From contig NZ_JAAOYO010000004.1 of assembly GCF_011759505.1 (NCBI RefSeq), forward strand, positions 248,001-312,000: a stretch of DNA of 64,000 bases, given 5' to 3'. The position numbers and the translations under genes are program-made. Positions 48,039-54,516 of the stretch are shown here, piece by piece. Within the stretch, counting starts at the first letter, position 1. Each line of letters begins with the position of its first letter. The DNA is from Curtobacterium salicis. GTDB taxonomy: Bacteria > Actinomycetota > Actinomycetes > Actinomycetales > Microbacteriaceae. The notes below the pieces were generated by a model. It was not told the DNA's origin and searched no databases. It saw only the letters and a list, made by a program, of their open reading frames with translations.

Positions 48039-49181
48039 GTGAGCGTGTGGGAAGGCCTGACCGGTCAGGAAGAGTCCGTGGCCGCGCTGCGGAGCGCCGC
48101 CGAGTCGACCGACGGTACCGGGGGCATGACGCACTCGTGGCTGATCACCGGGCCTCCCGGTTCCGGCCGGTCGAACGTCGCCGCGGCGTTCGCGGCAGCG
48201 CTGGTCGGCAACGGCCCGGACGACGACCACACCCTCCGTCTCATCACTGCCGGCACCCATCCGGACGTCGCCCGGCTCACCACGCAGCGGGTCATCATCA
48301 CGATCGACGAGATCCGGCAGCTCGTGACGTCGTCGCACTTCTCGCCGTCCGTCGGCCGGTACCGCGTGATGATCGTCGAAGACGCCGACCGGATGACGGA
48401 GCGGACCTCGAACCTCCTGCTCAAGGCCCTCGAAGAACCGCCGGAGCGGACGGTCTGGATCCTCTGCGCCCCGAGTGAGGCCGATCTGCTGCCGACCATC
48501 CGGTCCCGTGTCCGCTCGGTCCGACTCCGCGTGCCCGGCATCGAGTCCGTCGCGGACCTCATCGTCGCGCGGACCGGTGTCGACCGTGTCCTCGCCACCG
48601 ACGCTGCCCGCCAGGCGCAGAGCCACATCGGCATGGCCCAGCGTCTCGCGACGAGCGAGGACGCCCGCGACCGACGGCGCCGGACCCTGACCACCGTCCT
48701 CGCGATCCGCAGTGTCGGTGACGCGGTGAACGCGGCGGCCGCGCTGTTGGCCGTGGCGGACGAGGACGCGAAGGCGATCACACTCGAACGTGATGCCGAG
48801 GAGCGCGACGCCGCACTCCGCTCCCTGGGCGTGCAGCCGGGCGGGACGGTCCCGCCGGCCCTGCGCTCGCAGCTCCGGGTGCTGGAAGAGGACCAGAAGC
48901 GCCGGGCGACCCGCAGCCTCCGCGACGGCCTGGACCGCATCCTGGTGGACGTGTCCTCGCTCTACCGCGACCTGCTGCTGCTCGGCCTCGGGGCGCCCAC
49001 CGAACCGGTGAACCTCGCGATCCGACACGAACTCGACCGGGCGCTGCCCTCGGTGCCACCGGCGGCCGCGCTCGAGGTCCTCGACGCGATCGCCACGGCC
49101 CGCCAGCGGATCGGCGCGAACGTCGCCGCGCTCCTGGCACTCGAAGCGCTGCTCGTCACGATCGCCCGGGCCGTCCGCTGA
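48039..49181 (+). CDS. holB: DNA polymerase III subunit delta'
   Basis: Clamp-loader component, 380 residues. AAA+ domain with GPPGSGRSN (about 38-46), in which the Walker A lysine is replaced by arginine, as expected for the non-hydrolysing delta' subunit. The sensor region IRQLVTSSHFSPSVGRYRVM and LLKALEEPPERTVWILCAPS follow. The C-terminal collar is helical. GTG 48039 follows a weak -10 (GAAGAT, 48027-48032) at 6 bases, besides read-through from tmk 52 bases upstream. Confidence 0.93.
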   Translation: MSVWEGLTGQEESVAALRSAAESTDGTGGMTHSWLITGPPGSGRSNVAAAFAAALVGNGPDDDHTLRLITAGTHPDVARLTTQRVIITIDEIRQLVTSSHFSPSVGRYRVMIVEDADRMTERTSNLLLKALEEPPERTVWILCAPSEADLLPTIRSRVRSVRLRVPGIESVADLIVARTGVDRVLATDAARQAQSHIGMAQRLATSEDARDRRRRTLTTVLAIRSVGDAVNAAAALLAVADEDAKAITLERDAEERDAALRSLGVQPGGTVPPALRSQLRVLEEDQKRRATRSLRDGLDRILVDVSSLYRDLLLLGLGAPTEPVNLAIRHELDRALPSVPPAAALEVLDAIATARQRIGANVAALLALEALLVTIARAVR

Positions 49182-49284
49182 CGACGGGGCCACCGAGACG
49201 GCCACGGCGGAACCTCGTCGGAGCCTGGTGATCCCGACAGGGTTCTCATGCTGTCCACGATGCTCGGCATGGGAGGATCCCCCC

Positions 49285-49941
49285 ATGACCGACGTCGCAC
49301 CGGGCCTCCGCGAACGGAAGCGCCGCGCCACCCGCCTGGCGATCCAGCAGGCTGCGCTCCGCATCGCGATCGAGCACGGTCTGTCCGCGGTCACGGTCGA
49401 CGAGGTCTCGCGGCGCGCGGACGTGTCGCCGCGGACGTTCTTCAACTACTTCCCGAGCAAGGAGCAGGCGATCCTCGGGGACGACCCGACCCTGCCGCAG
49501 GGGAAGGACGTCGAGACCTTCGTGGCTGGCGGCCCGTCGGGGGAGTTGCTGGCCGACCTCGGCACACTGCTCGTGCACTCGGCGCACGAGCTCATCGACG
49601 AACGTGGCCTCATCGGTGAACGACAGCAGGTCCTCCGGGCGAACCCGGAGCTCTTCAGCCAGCGCATGGCGTCCATGAAGGAGTTCCAGGCCGGGATCCA
49701 AACGGTCGTCGAGCAGCGGTTGCGGCGCGAGGACGGGCTGCCCGGATCGGCCGCGTCGGCGCCGTCGGTCGAGGACGACGAGGTCCGACGCCGTGCCCGC
49801 CTGGCGTCACTGGTCGGTATGGCGGCGCTGCGGCACGCCTGGTGGGAGTGGTCCGAGTCGGACGCGGACGCGCACCTCGTCGACGAACTCGAACGGTCCT
49901 TCGCGGACCTCGGCGCGCTCGTTTCGCGCTCACTCGTCTGA
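49285..49941 (+). CDS. TetR/AcrR-family regulator
   Basis: 218 residues. HTH region (about 10-60): RKRRATRLAIQQAALRIAIE, then VDEVSRRADVSPRTFFNYFP, the standard TetR motif with the SxRTFFNYF variant. The C-terminal domain is helical (TetR_C-like) with no recognised ligand. GGGAGGA (49271-49277) supports ATG 49285. No obvious target gene adjoins it; it is followed 46 bases later by tRNA-Thr. Confidence 0.9.
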   Translation: MTDVAPGLRERKRRATRLAIQQAALRIAIEHGLSAVTVDEVSRRADVSPRTFFNYFPSKEQAILGDDPTLPQGKDVETFVAGGPSGELLADLGTLLVHSAHELIDERGLIGERQQVLRANPELFSQRMASMKEFQAGIQTVVEQRLRREDGLPGSAASAPSVEDDEVRRRARLASLVGMAALRHAWWEWSESDADAHLVDELERSFADLGALVSRSLV

Positions 49942-49946
49942 TCCTG

Positions 49947-49952
49947 TACAGT
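49947..49952 (+). promoter_or_regulatory. -10 box (TACAGT) of tRNA-Thr
   Basis: TACAGT lies 35 bases before the mature tRNA 5' end. It does not share the 16-bp block found upstream of tRNA-Ser and tRNA-Pro. Confidence 0.5.
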
Positions 49953-49987
49953 GATTTCTCGTGCCGCTCCGGATCACCGGGGCGTCC

Positions 49988-50060
49988 GCCGCCTTAGCTC
50001 AGTCGGTAGAGCGATTCACTCGTAATGAATAGGTCGTCGGTTCGATTCCGACAGGCGGCT
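49988..50060 (+). tRNA. tRNA-Thr (anticodon CGT)
   Basis: 73 nt without CCA. Acceptor GCCGCCT/AGGCGGC, D-arm GCTCAGTCGGTAGAGC, anticodon arm ATTCA-CTCGTAA-TGAAT (anticodon CGT), T-arm GTCGG-TTCGATT-CCGAC, discriminator T. Reads ACG. The prophage begins directly after it. Confidence 0.97.
50020..50060. other. Probable prophage attachment site (left end) in tRNA-Thr
   Basis: The 3' half of tRNA-Thr (anticodon loop to acceptor) is the usual integration target, and gene content switches from chromosomal to phage immediately afterwards. The matching copy and the integrase gene must be outside the window, so the core cannot be delimited. Confidence 0.4.
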
Positions 50061-50203
50061 CCGAAGAAAAGCCCCGATCAGACTTAGCGCCAGTCGCAGG
50101 TTGATTGAGGCTTTTCGTTTGCCTGGTGCACACAGCAGTGCACACAGCGCGCTCGCCAACGAAAGTCAGTCTCAGCGTCAGCGGTGTCCGGCATCATCCC
50201 CGT

Positions 50204-50494
50204 ATGGCCGAGCACCAGTGGGCACCACCCGAGCACCCCGACGTCACCCTGCACCGACCCTTGGGGTTCAGCGCCCAGCTCGCCGGCCCGCTCACCATCA
50301 TCGATCCGCCGCAGCCGGTATGGGCCGACATCGCGTTCGAGCAGATGCCTGGGAAGCTGCACCTGAAGTGCTTCGCGATCGCCAGCAGCGACGTCGCCGT
50401 CCTCGTACAGACCGCATGGCAGGGACGCCGGCAGGAAATCCTCGTCGACCGCGACTACGTGTTCCGTCGGGCACTCGATCCACGCGCCCGCTGA
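50204..50494 (+). CDS. Small hypothetical phage-end protein
   Basis: 96 residues, no recognised family. Compact soluble protein (MAEHQWAPPEHPDVTLHRPL, later SDVAVLVQTAWQGRRQEILV). A -10-like CATCAT (50192-50197) lies 6 bases before ATG 50204. The stop overlaps the next start (TGATG). Placed between the attachment tRNA and the secreted-protein cassette; could be a late-added accessory gene. Confidence 0.65.
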   Translation: MAEHQWAPPEHPDVTLHRPLGFSAQLAGPLTIIDPPQPVWADIAFEQMPGKLHLKCFAIASSDVAVLVQTAWQGRRQEILVDRDYVFRRALDPRAR

Positions 50495-50805
50495 TGGCTC
50501 GCCGCCGCCGGGACCGGTGGGCGCTCGGCCCCGCGCTCTCCCTGCCAGAAGCGGCGTACGGCGGCCCCGTCTACGACCTACCGACACCGGACCCGGTCCT
50601 GGTCTGGTTGCAGTTCCCCGACCGCGCACTCGAGGTTGAGGCGCACGTCGTCGCGTGGACCGACCGGGCCGTCCTCGTCGATTGGGGTTTCGGCCAGGCT
50701 GCCGAGTCCGCGTGGGTGTGGCGCGACGCGGTCCGGGCACACCCCCGCGCCCTGCCTCGCCCTGAAGCTAACCGTGCTGCCGCCGGGGTCGGTGGCGCAC
50801 GGTAG
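50494..50805 (+). CDS. Small hypothetical phage-end protein
   Basis: 103 residues, no recognised family. Basic start (MARRRRDRWALGP), then LVWLQFPDRALEVEAHVVAW and a Trp-rich VDWGFGQAAESAWVWRDAV. It looks like a small beta-rich fold similar in style to the preceding protein (hydrophobic strand, then AVLV) and is translationally coupled to it by the 1-base overlap. Confidence 0.65.
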   Translation: MARRRRDRWALGPALSLPEAAYGGPVYDLPTPDPVLVWLQFPDRALEVEAHVVAWTDRAVLVDWGFGQAAESAWVWRDAVRAHPRALPRPEANRAAAGVGGAR

Positions 50806-50840
50806 AACTGTTCTTGACAGCCACAACGAGAGGATCACTC

Positions 50841-51047
50841 ATGGCAGATGGAACGATCAACCAGGGAAGCAACGTCACCGTGAAGACCACGGGCGAGAAC
50901 GGGGTAGTCGTTGCTCCGAGCAGCGGCGGCCCGTACAAGTTCCTCCATGGCGGGAACGACCAGCTGAACATCCCGGTGTTCAGTGTCCTGCTCGGCACCG
51001 GTGAGGTGCGCCAGTACACCGGTTCAGCGATCGAGCTTTCCGAGTAG
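50841..51047 (+). CDS. Small hypothetical phage-end protein
   Basis: 68 residues: MADGTINQGSNVTVKTTGEN, then GGPYKFLHGGNDQLNIPVFS. No family recognised. GAGAGGA precedes ATG 50841. Last gene before the first of the twin terminators. Confidence 0.65.
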   Translation: MADGTINQGSNVTVKTTGENGVVVAPSSGGPYKFLHGGNDQLNIPVFSVLLGTGEVRQYTGSAIELSE

Positions 51048-51131
51048 TCCCGCGACGGGCAACGACTACTCGCTGGGCGCGGAGCGCAACGGCTGGACCG
51101 ACCCACGGCAGAGCGGCCCTCACAGACACGC

Positions 51132-51172
51132 GAGGCCCCCTCGAACTCCTGATGGAGCCCGAGGGGGTCTCT
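51132..51172. terminator. Twin terminator A (left border of secreted-protein cassette)
   Basis: gaggccccctcg ... cgagggggtctc around a 16-base loop aactcctgatggagcc. It ends both the rightward small genes and the leftward secreted-protein gene at 51190. Arm and loop sequence closely match the terminator at 53799-53838. Confidence 0.8.
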
Positions 51173-51189
51173 GCGTTGGAGGTTGCGCC

Positions 51190-52047
51190 TCAGTCCACGG
51201 GTCCGGGATTGCTGGTGCAGAGGATGCGGGCGGCTGGGAAAGCCGGCCGTGAAGCACTGTCCGTGATTGCCAGCACGGTCAGACGCAGCCGGAAGGCTCC
51301 TTGGATGCTGAAGGTCTTACTCGCAGTCTGTCCGAGTCCCAGTTCCGTACTGAAGCGCGTGCTTCCATCCGTGCTGACCGAGAGAACCGACCTGCCCCCG
51401 GCACTGGAGTCGTCACCGATACCGAACTTTGAGTCGAACGATGAGCAGTGGTAACCGAGGTTCCATTCCGACCAGGAGGTGTTATCTGCTTGGGCGGGTC
51501 CGCGGAGGGCAATGGCAGAGTCGTAACGCTTCCCCGCTACCGACACGTTCTGTTCCACGTCCGGATGGCGGATGAAGCTCTCGTCCGACCTGTAGTCCAC
51601 GATTTCCTGCTCCGTAAGTGGGAACCACTGCGCCACCGTCACTGACTTGAAGGCGCTGGCCTTCTGGACCGTGCTGGTCCCACCGAACCGGAGCGAGTAC
51701 TTCACCGTCCCAGCGTTCACGTTCACGGGCACCGACGCGGAGAATCGGCTCGCTGCTGACACGCGCGTCGAGATGTTCAGCTTCGACGTCGCACGGCCCC
51801 GCGTCACGTACACACTCAGGTATCGCTTCCGGAGACTTGTCGATGTCTTGCCGCCGATGGTGATCTTGCCCCCCTTGACGATCTGGTCGCCGCGCGAGCT
51901 TTTCAAGCTGGTGATGCTGATCGACGCTTTGGCTGGTGCGGCTTGCGCCGGCGCGGCGATGCCGACGAGCCCGGCGAACATAAACGCCGTGGCGGTCAGA
52001 GTCAGCGCCGCAACGTTGCGGCGTCGGCGGTTCGAGTGCATGGGCAT
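51190..52047 (-). CDS. Secreted protein with Ig-like and NPCBM-like regions
   Basis: Exported protein of 285 residues. Signal peptide (NRRRRNVAALTLTATAFMF, cleavage after AQA, about residue 37). Residues 40-140 alternate in a beta-sandwich pattern (SISITSLKSSRGDQIVKGGK). Residues 165-280 resemble an NPCBM carbohydrate-binding module: SWSEWNLGYHCSSFDSKFGI, then GGRSVLSVSTDG, then FRLRLTVLAITD and ARILC. The cysteine pair (HCSS, ILCT) may form a disulfide. ATG 52047 has GAAGGAC. It has its own promoter and shared terminator, so it looks like a moron expressed from the prophage. The domain call is by pattern only. Confidence 0.72.
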   Translation of the reverse strand: MPMHSNRRRRNVAALTLTATAFMFAGLVGIAAPAQAAPAKASISITSLKSSRGDQIVKGGKITIGGKTSTSLRKRYLSVYVTRGRATSKLNISTRVSAASRFSASVPVNVNAGTVKYSLRFGGTSTVQKASAFKSVTVAQWFPLTEQEIVDYRSDESFIRHPDVEQNVSVAGKRYDSAIALRGPAQADNTSWSEWNLGYHCSSFDSKFGIGDDSSAGGRSVLSVSTDGSTRFSTELGLGQTASKTFSIQGAFRLRLTVLAITDSASRPAFPAARILCTSNPGPVD

Positions 52048-52118
52048 CCTGCTGTCCTTCGGGTGAACGTCAGTGCAGAGCGAGCGCCGCTACACGGCCG
52101 CGAGGGCGACTTGGCGAC

Positions 52119-52147
52119 AACGTAGTAGCGGGGTCACAACTTGACAA
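52119..52147 (-). promoter_or_regulatory. Promoter of the NPCBM-like secreted protein
   Basis: Minus strand: -35 TTGTCA (52142-52147), 17-base spacer, -10 TACGTT (52119-52124). The best sigma-70-like promoter in the prophage part. Confidence 0.6.
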
Positions 52148-52218
52148 CCCCTCGAAACCGGAGAGCCCGTGCCACGAACGGGGGCCAGCGAAACGATAGC
52201 TTCGGGCAACTGGTTCGC

Positions 52219-52233
52219 TACCGTTGCAGCATG
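52219..52233 (+). promoter_or_regulatory. Leaderless promoter of the anchored secreted protein (-10 TACCGT)
   Basis: TACCGT (52219-52224), 6 bases, ATG 52231. Confidence 0.5.
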
Positions 52234-53055
52234 CGATTGTGGGGGATCCTCAGTGCCGTGGCAGCTGCCGGCGTTCTTGTCCTGTCGACTCCGGTGGCAG
52301 CGGATGCTGCCTCACTGGATCGTCGGCCCGACATCCCGACTACGCCTGTCTTCGACGCGCCCCAGGGGAACCTGGCCCTCAGCAGTAAGGGTACTGTCAC
52401 GTTCTCGGGCACCGCGACGCCGAACAGCAAGATCTTCATCGGCACCGGCGATCCTCGCGACGTGCACCTAAAGCGCACGTACGACGACTGCCGGAACGAT
52501 CTTCCAGTCTCCGGACGGACAATGCAGCCAGAACAAGATGTCTGCCTTGAGGACCTTGTCGCGTCCGGCGAGCTGCCCGCCGATACCAAGACCACTGGTT
52601 CGACCATCGTCATGCCGTTCAAGGACCCGAACGTTTGGATTTGGACAGACGACGACGGGCAATTCTCGTTGGCCGCTACTTACACGCCGGGTAGATACAC
52701 CATGGTTGCCTACGCAGAGAGCTGCAAACAGGTCGACATGACGGCCGGACGGATGCTCGACACTGATTTTACCGGCGAAGCTCCCGCGGGCGTGGGCTAT
52801 ACGTGTAGTCAGTCCGCAGTGACGAAGCCCGCTTCATTCACGCTAGAGCCAGCTGCCACTCGGCCGTCCGTTGCAGCCTCCGCCAGTCCAGCAGCAGCGC
52901 TCCCTGCAAGCAAGCAGCAGCAGGAGGGGGAAGCCGACACTCCCTCGGCGGTCCCTGCAATCGCACTGGGGGCTGTCCTTGCGGCTGTCGCTGCCGGAGC
53001 CGCCGTGGTCGTTGTCACCCGCCGCCGTAGTAAGGCGAAGGCCACCGTTCAGTAG
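52231..53055 (+). CDS. Secreted protein with C-terminal membrane anchor
   Basis: 274 residues. Signal peptide MRLWGILSAVAAAGVLVLST (cleavage near ADA-A, about 30). The ectodomain (30-215) has a beta-rich start (LALSSKGTVTFSGTATPNSK) and four cysteines (DDCRND, DVCLED, ESCKQV, YTCSQS). A low-complexity Ala/Pro/Ser stalk with LPASK follows, then a membrane helix (AIALGAVLAAVAAGAAVVVV) and a basic tail (TRRRSKAK). This is the layout of a cell-wall-sorted protein, though LPASK is not a canonical LPXTG box. Function unknown; displayed on the host surface from a prophage. Confidence 0.7.
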   Translation: MRLWGILSAVAAAGVLVLSTPVAADAASLDRRPDIPTTPVFDAPQGNLALSSKGTVTFSGTATPNSKIFIGTGDPRDVHLKRTYDDCRNDLPVSGRTMQPEQDVCLEDLVASGELPADTKTTGSTIVMPFKDPNVWIWTDDDGQFSLAATYTPGRYTMVAYAESCKQVDMTAGRMLDTDFTGEAPAGVGYTCSQSAVTKPASFTLEPAATRPSVAASASPAAALPASKQQQEGEADTPSAVPAIALGAVLAAVAAGAAVVVVTRRRSKAKATVQ

Positions 53056-53129
53056 ACCCGTTCTGCAGCTCCAGGCACTTCAAGTGGAGGGGCCCGAACA
53101 GGGGAGCGTGAAACCAGCGACGCGTCGGG

Positions 53130-53135
53130 CATGAT
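53130..53135 (+). promoter_or_regulatory. -10-like box (CATGAT) of the PASTA protein
   Basis: CATGAT, 6 bases before ATG 53142, follows the same leaderless spacing as other genes in the window. Confidence 0.4.
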
Positions 53136-53141
53136 GAGCGC

Positions 53142-53783
53142 ATGGGGACATTGACATCTACACATGAGCCGAACCGCGCGCGGAACCTGATGCGAGTCCT
53201 GCTCGCACTCTTTGTGGGGTGTGGCGTCGTGTTCGGCACCGCGACCACCGCCCAGGCTGCTGACGGTGTGAAGATGCCGAACGTGGTCGGGGTGTCGGCA
53301 AAGACAGTCCGGAACCTGCTGGCGGAAGAGGGCTTCGTCGTGAAGCTCAAGCCCGAAGCGCACGGACCAGTCATCATGCCGTCGCACTGGAAGGTCACGG
53401 GCCAGAACGTCAAGGCTGGCGAGCAGATCGAGGTCGGAGACAAGATCAAGCTGACCGTGAAACTCAAGAAGAAGTACGCACCGCAGAGTTCTAAGAAGGC
53501 GAGCGCGACGCCTACCGCCGATCCCGAGGTGACCAGCGCCGGCCTCGATCGCGCTCATGCGGGCACCGCGTGTGACCAGTACGGCAAGCAGCAGTACCCG
53601 TACGGCTGGAAGGGTCACATGATCCTGGGCGTCATCGCGACGGAGAATCAGGGTGATCACTACTTCTGGAAGTTCGAGGCTGACGTCACGAACGCGTTCA
53701 ACGCCGAAGCCTCAGCGACCGTGGACTGCACGGTGGGAGGGTCGAATGACAACCCCCAGGTGACTTCATTCGACGTCTACTGA
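53142..53783 (+). CDS. Secreted single-PASTA protein with unknown C-terminal domain
   Basis: 213 residues. Signal peptide (RNLMRVLLALFVGCGVVFGT, cleavage after AQA, about residue 39). One PASTA-type domain (about 43-108): VKMPNVVGVSAKTVRNLLAE, ending KIKLTVKLKKKY. After a Ser/Thr/Ala linker comes a domain with two cysteines (TACDQYGKQQYPYGWKGHM and ATVDCTVGG). PASTA modules bind cell-wall muropeptides, so the product probably sits on the host wall. Not preceded by a ribosome-binding site; a start at ATG 53190 would also keep the signal peptide. Last gene before the second twin terminator. Confidence 0.72.
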   Translation: MGTLTSTHEPNRARNLMRVLLALFVGCGVVFGTATTAQAADGVKMPNVVGVSAKTVRNLLAEEGFVVKLKPEAHGPVIMPSHWKVTGQNVKAGEQIEVGDKIKLTVKLKKKYAPQSSKKASATPTADPEVTSAGLDRAHAGTACDQYGKQQYPYGWKGHMILGVIATENQGDHYFWKFEADVTNAFNAEASATVDCTVGGSNDNPQVTSFDVY

Positions 53784-53798
53784 GCACAGGTACGACGA

Positions 53799-53838
53799 AA
53801 GACCCCCTCGAGTTCCCGAAGGAGCCCGAGGGGGTCTT
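53799..53838. terminator. Twin terminator B (right border of secreted-protein cassette)
   Basis: A perfect 12-bp stem aagaccccctcg / cgagggggtctt around agttcccgaaggagcc, then gttct. It stops the rightward cassette genes and the leftward late operon. Confidence 0.88.
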
Positions 53839-53850
53839 GTTCTGAGTCAG

Positions 53851-54516
53851 TTAGAGAAGGATCGAACCGTACCGGACCTTCATTGCCGCGCGCACCGAGG
53901 CCAGGGCGGACACGTTGAGCGCGGTCGGGTACGCATCGACTTCCAGCACGTCGAGCTGCGAGAAGTTCGCCGGTGTGCCGTTCGCGGCGAGGCGGAGGAC
54001 GTTCCCGAACACAGCCGTCGCGGCACCAGTCGCGGTGGTGCCGTCGACGGTCATCGTGGCGTTCGTCCCGTCGGCGGTGATGGCGATGAACCGCCACTGG
54101 TTCACCGCAGACAGGTTCACGGGCACCGTCGTCCCGCCAGTGAACTGCACGTACGAAGACCCAACGCCGACAGCGGCACCGGTACCAGACGCGAGGAGCC
54201 CTGCTGTTCCACGGGAGCGAGCGATCATCACGACGGTGAGTGCGTCACCGGCGGGGATCGCTGCCGTGAGGGTGTTCGCAGAGCCGTCGAACTGCAGGTA
54301 CTTGATGCCTGACGGGAGCGCCTTCACAGTCGGGCCGCTGGTGCCGGTGAACGGGACGCCGCCGACGTAGTCGGGGACGGTCAGCGCGACGGTGTCGACT
54401 GCCGCGGTGACCTCATTCATGATCCAGCGGTGCTTGTACCCGCTGACGCCGGCTCCGTGGCGGAGGATCGGGAGGGTGGTGTCGGTGAGGACGATGGGGG
54501 TCTCGGAAATCAGCAT
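53851..54516 (-). CDS. Phage structural protein with LamG/concanavalin-like fold
   Basis: 221 residues. LQFDGSANTLTAAIPAGDAL, VVMIARSRGTAGLLASG, QWRFIAITADGTNATMTVDG and LDVLEVDAYPTALN form the strand pattern of LamG/concanavalin-A-like carbohydrate-binding domains found in phage tail fibres and minor tail proteins. ATG 54516 overlaps the upstream esterase stop (ATGA). It is the last gene of the late operon, 13 bases before the terminator. A receptor-binding role is inferred. Confidence 0.72.
   Translation of the reverse strand: MLISETPIVLTDTTLPILRHGAGVSGYKHRWIMNEVTAAVDTVALTVPDYVGGVPFTGTSGPTVKALPSGIKYLQFDGSANTLTAAIPAGDALTVVMIARSRGTAGLLASGTGAAVGVGSSYVQFTGGTTVPVNLSAVNQWRFIAITADGTNATMTVDGTTATGAATAVFGNVLRLAANGTPANFSQLDVLEVDAYPTALNVSALASVRAAMKVRYGSILL

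Noticed and set aside
50066..50116. Hairpin gaaaagcc / ggcttttc just after tRNA-Thr
   Set aside because: Stem of 8 bp but a 35-base loop; could be a chance pairing across the prophage junction, so not called as a terminator.
50814..50819. Perfect TTGACA before the small gene at 50841
   Set aside because: No acceptable -10 at 16-18 bases; the position falls inside the leader and start region.
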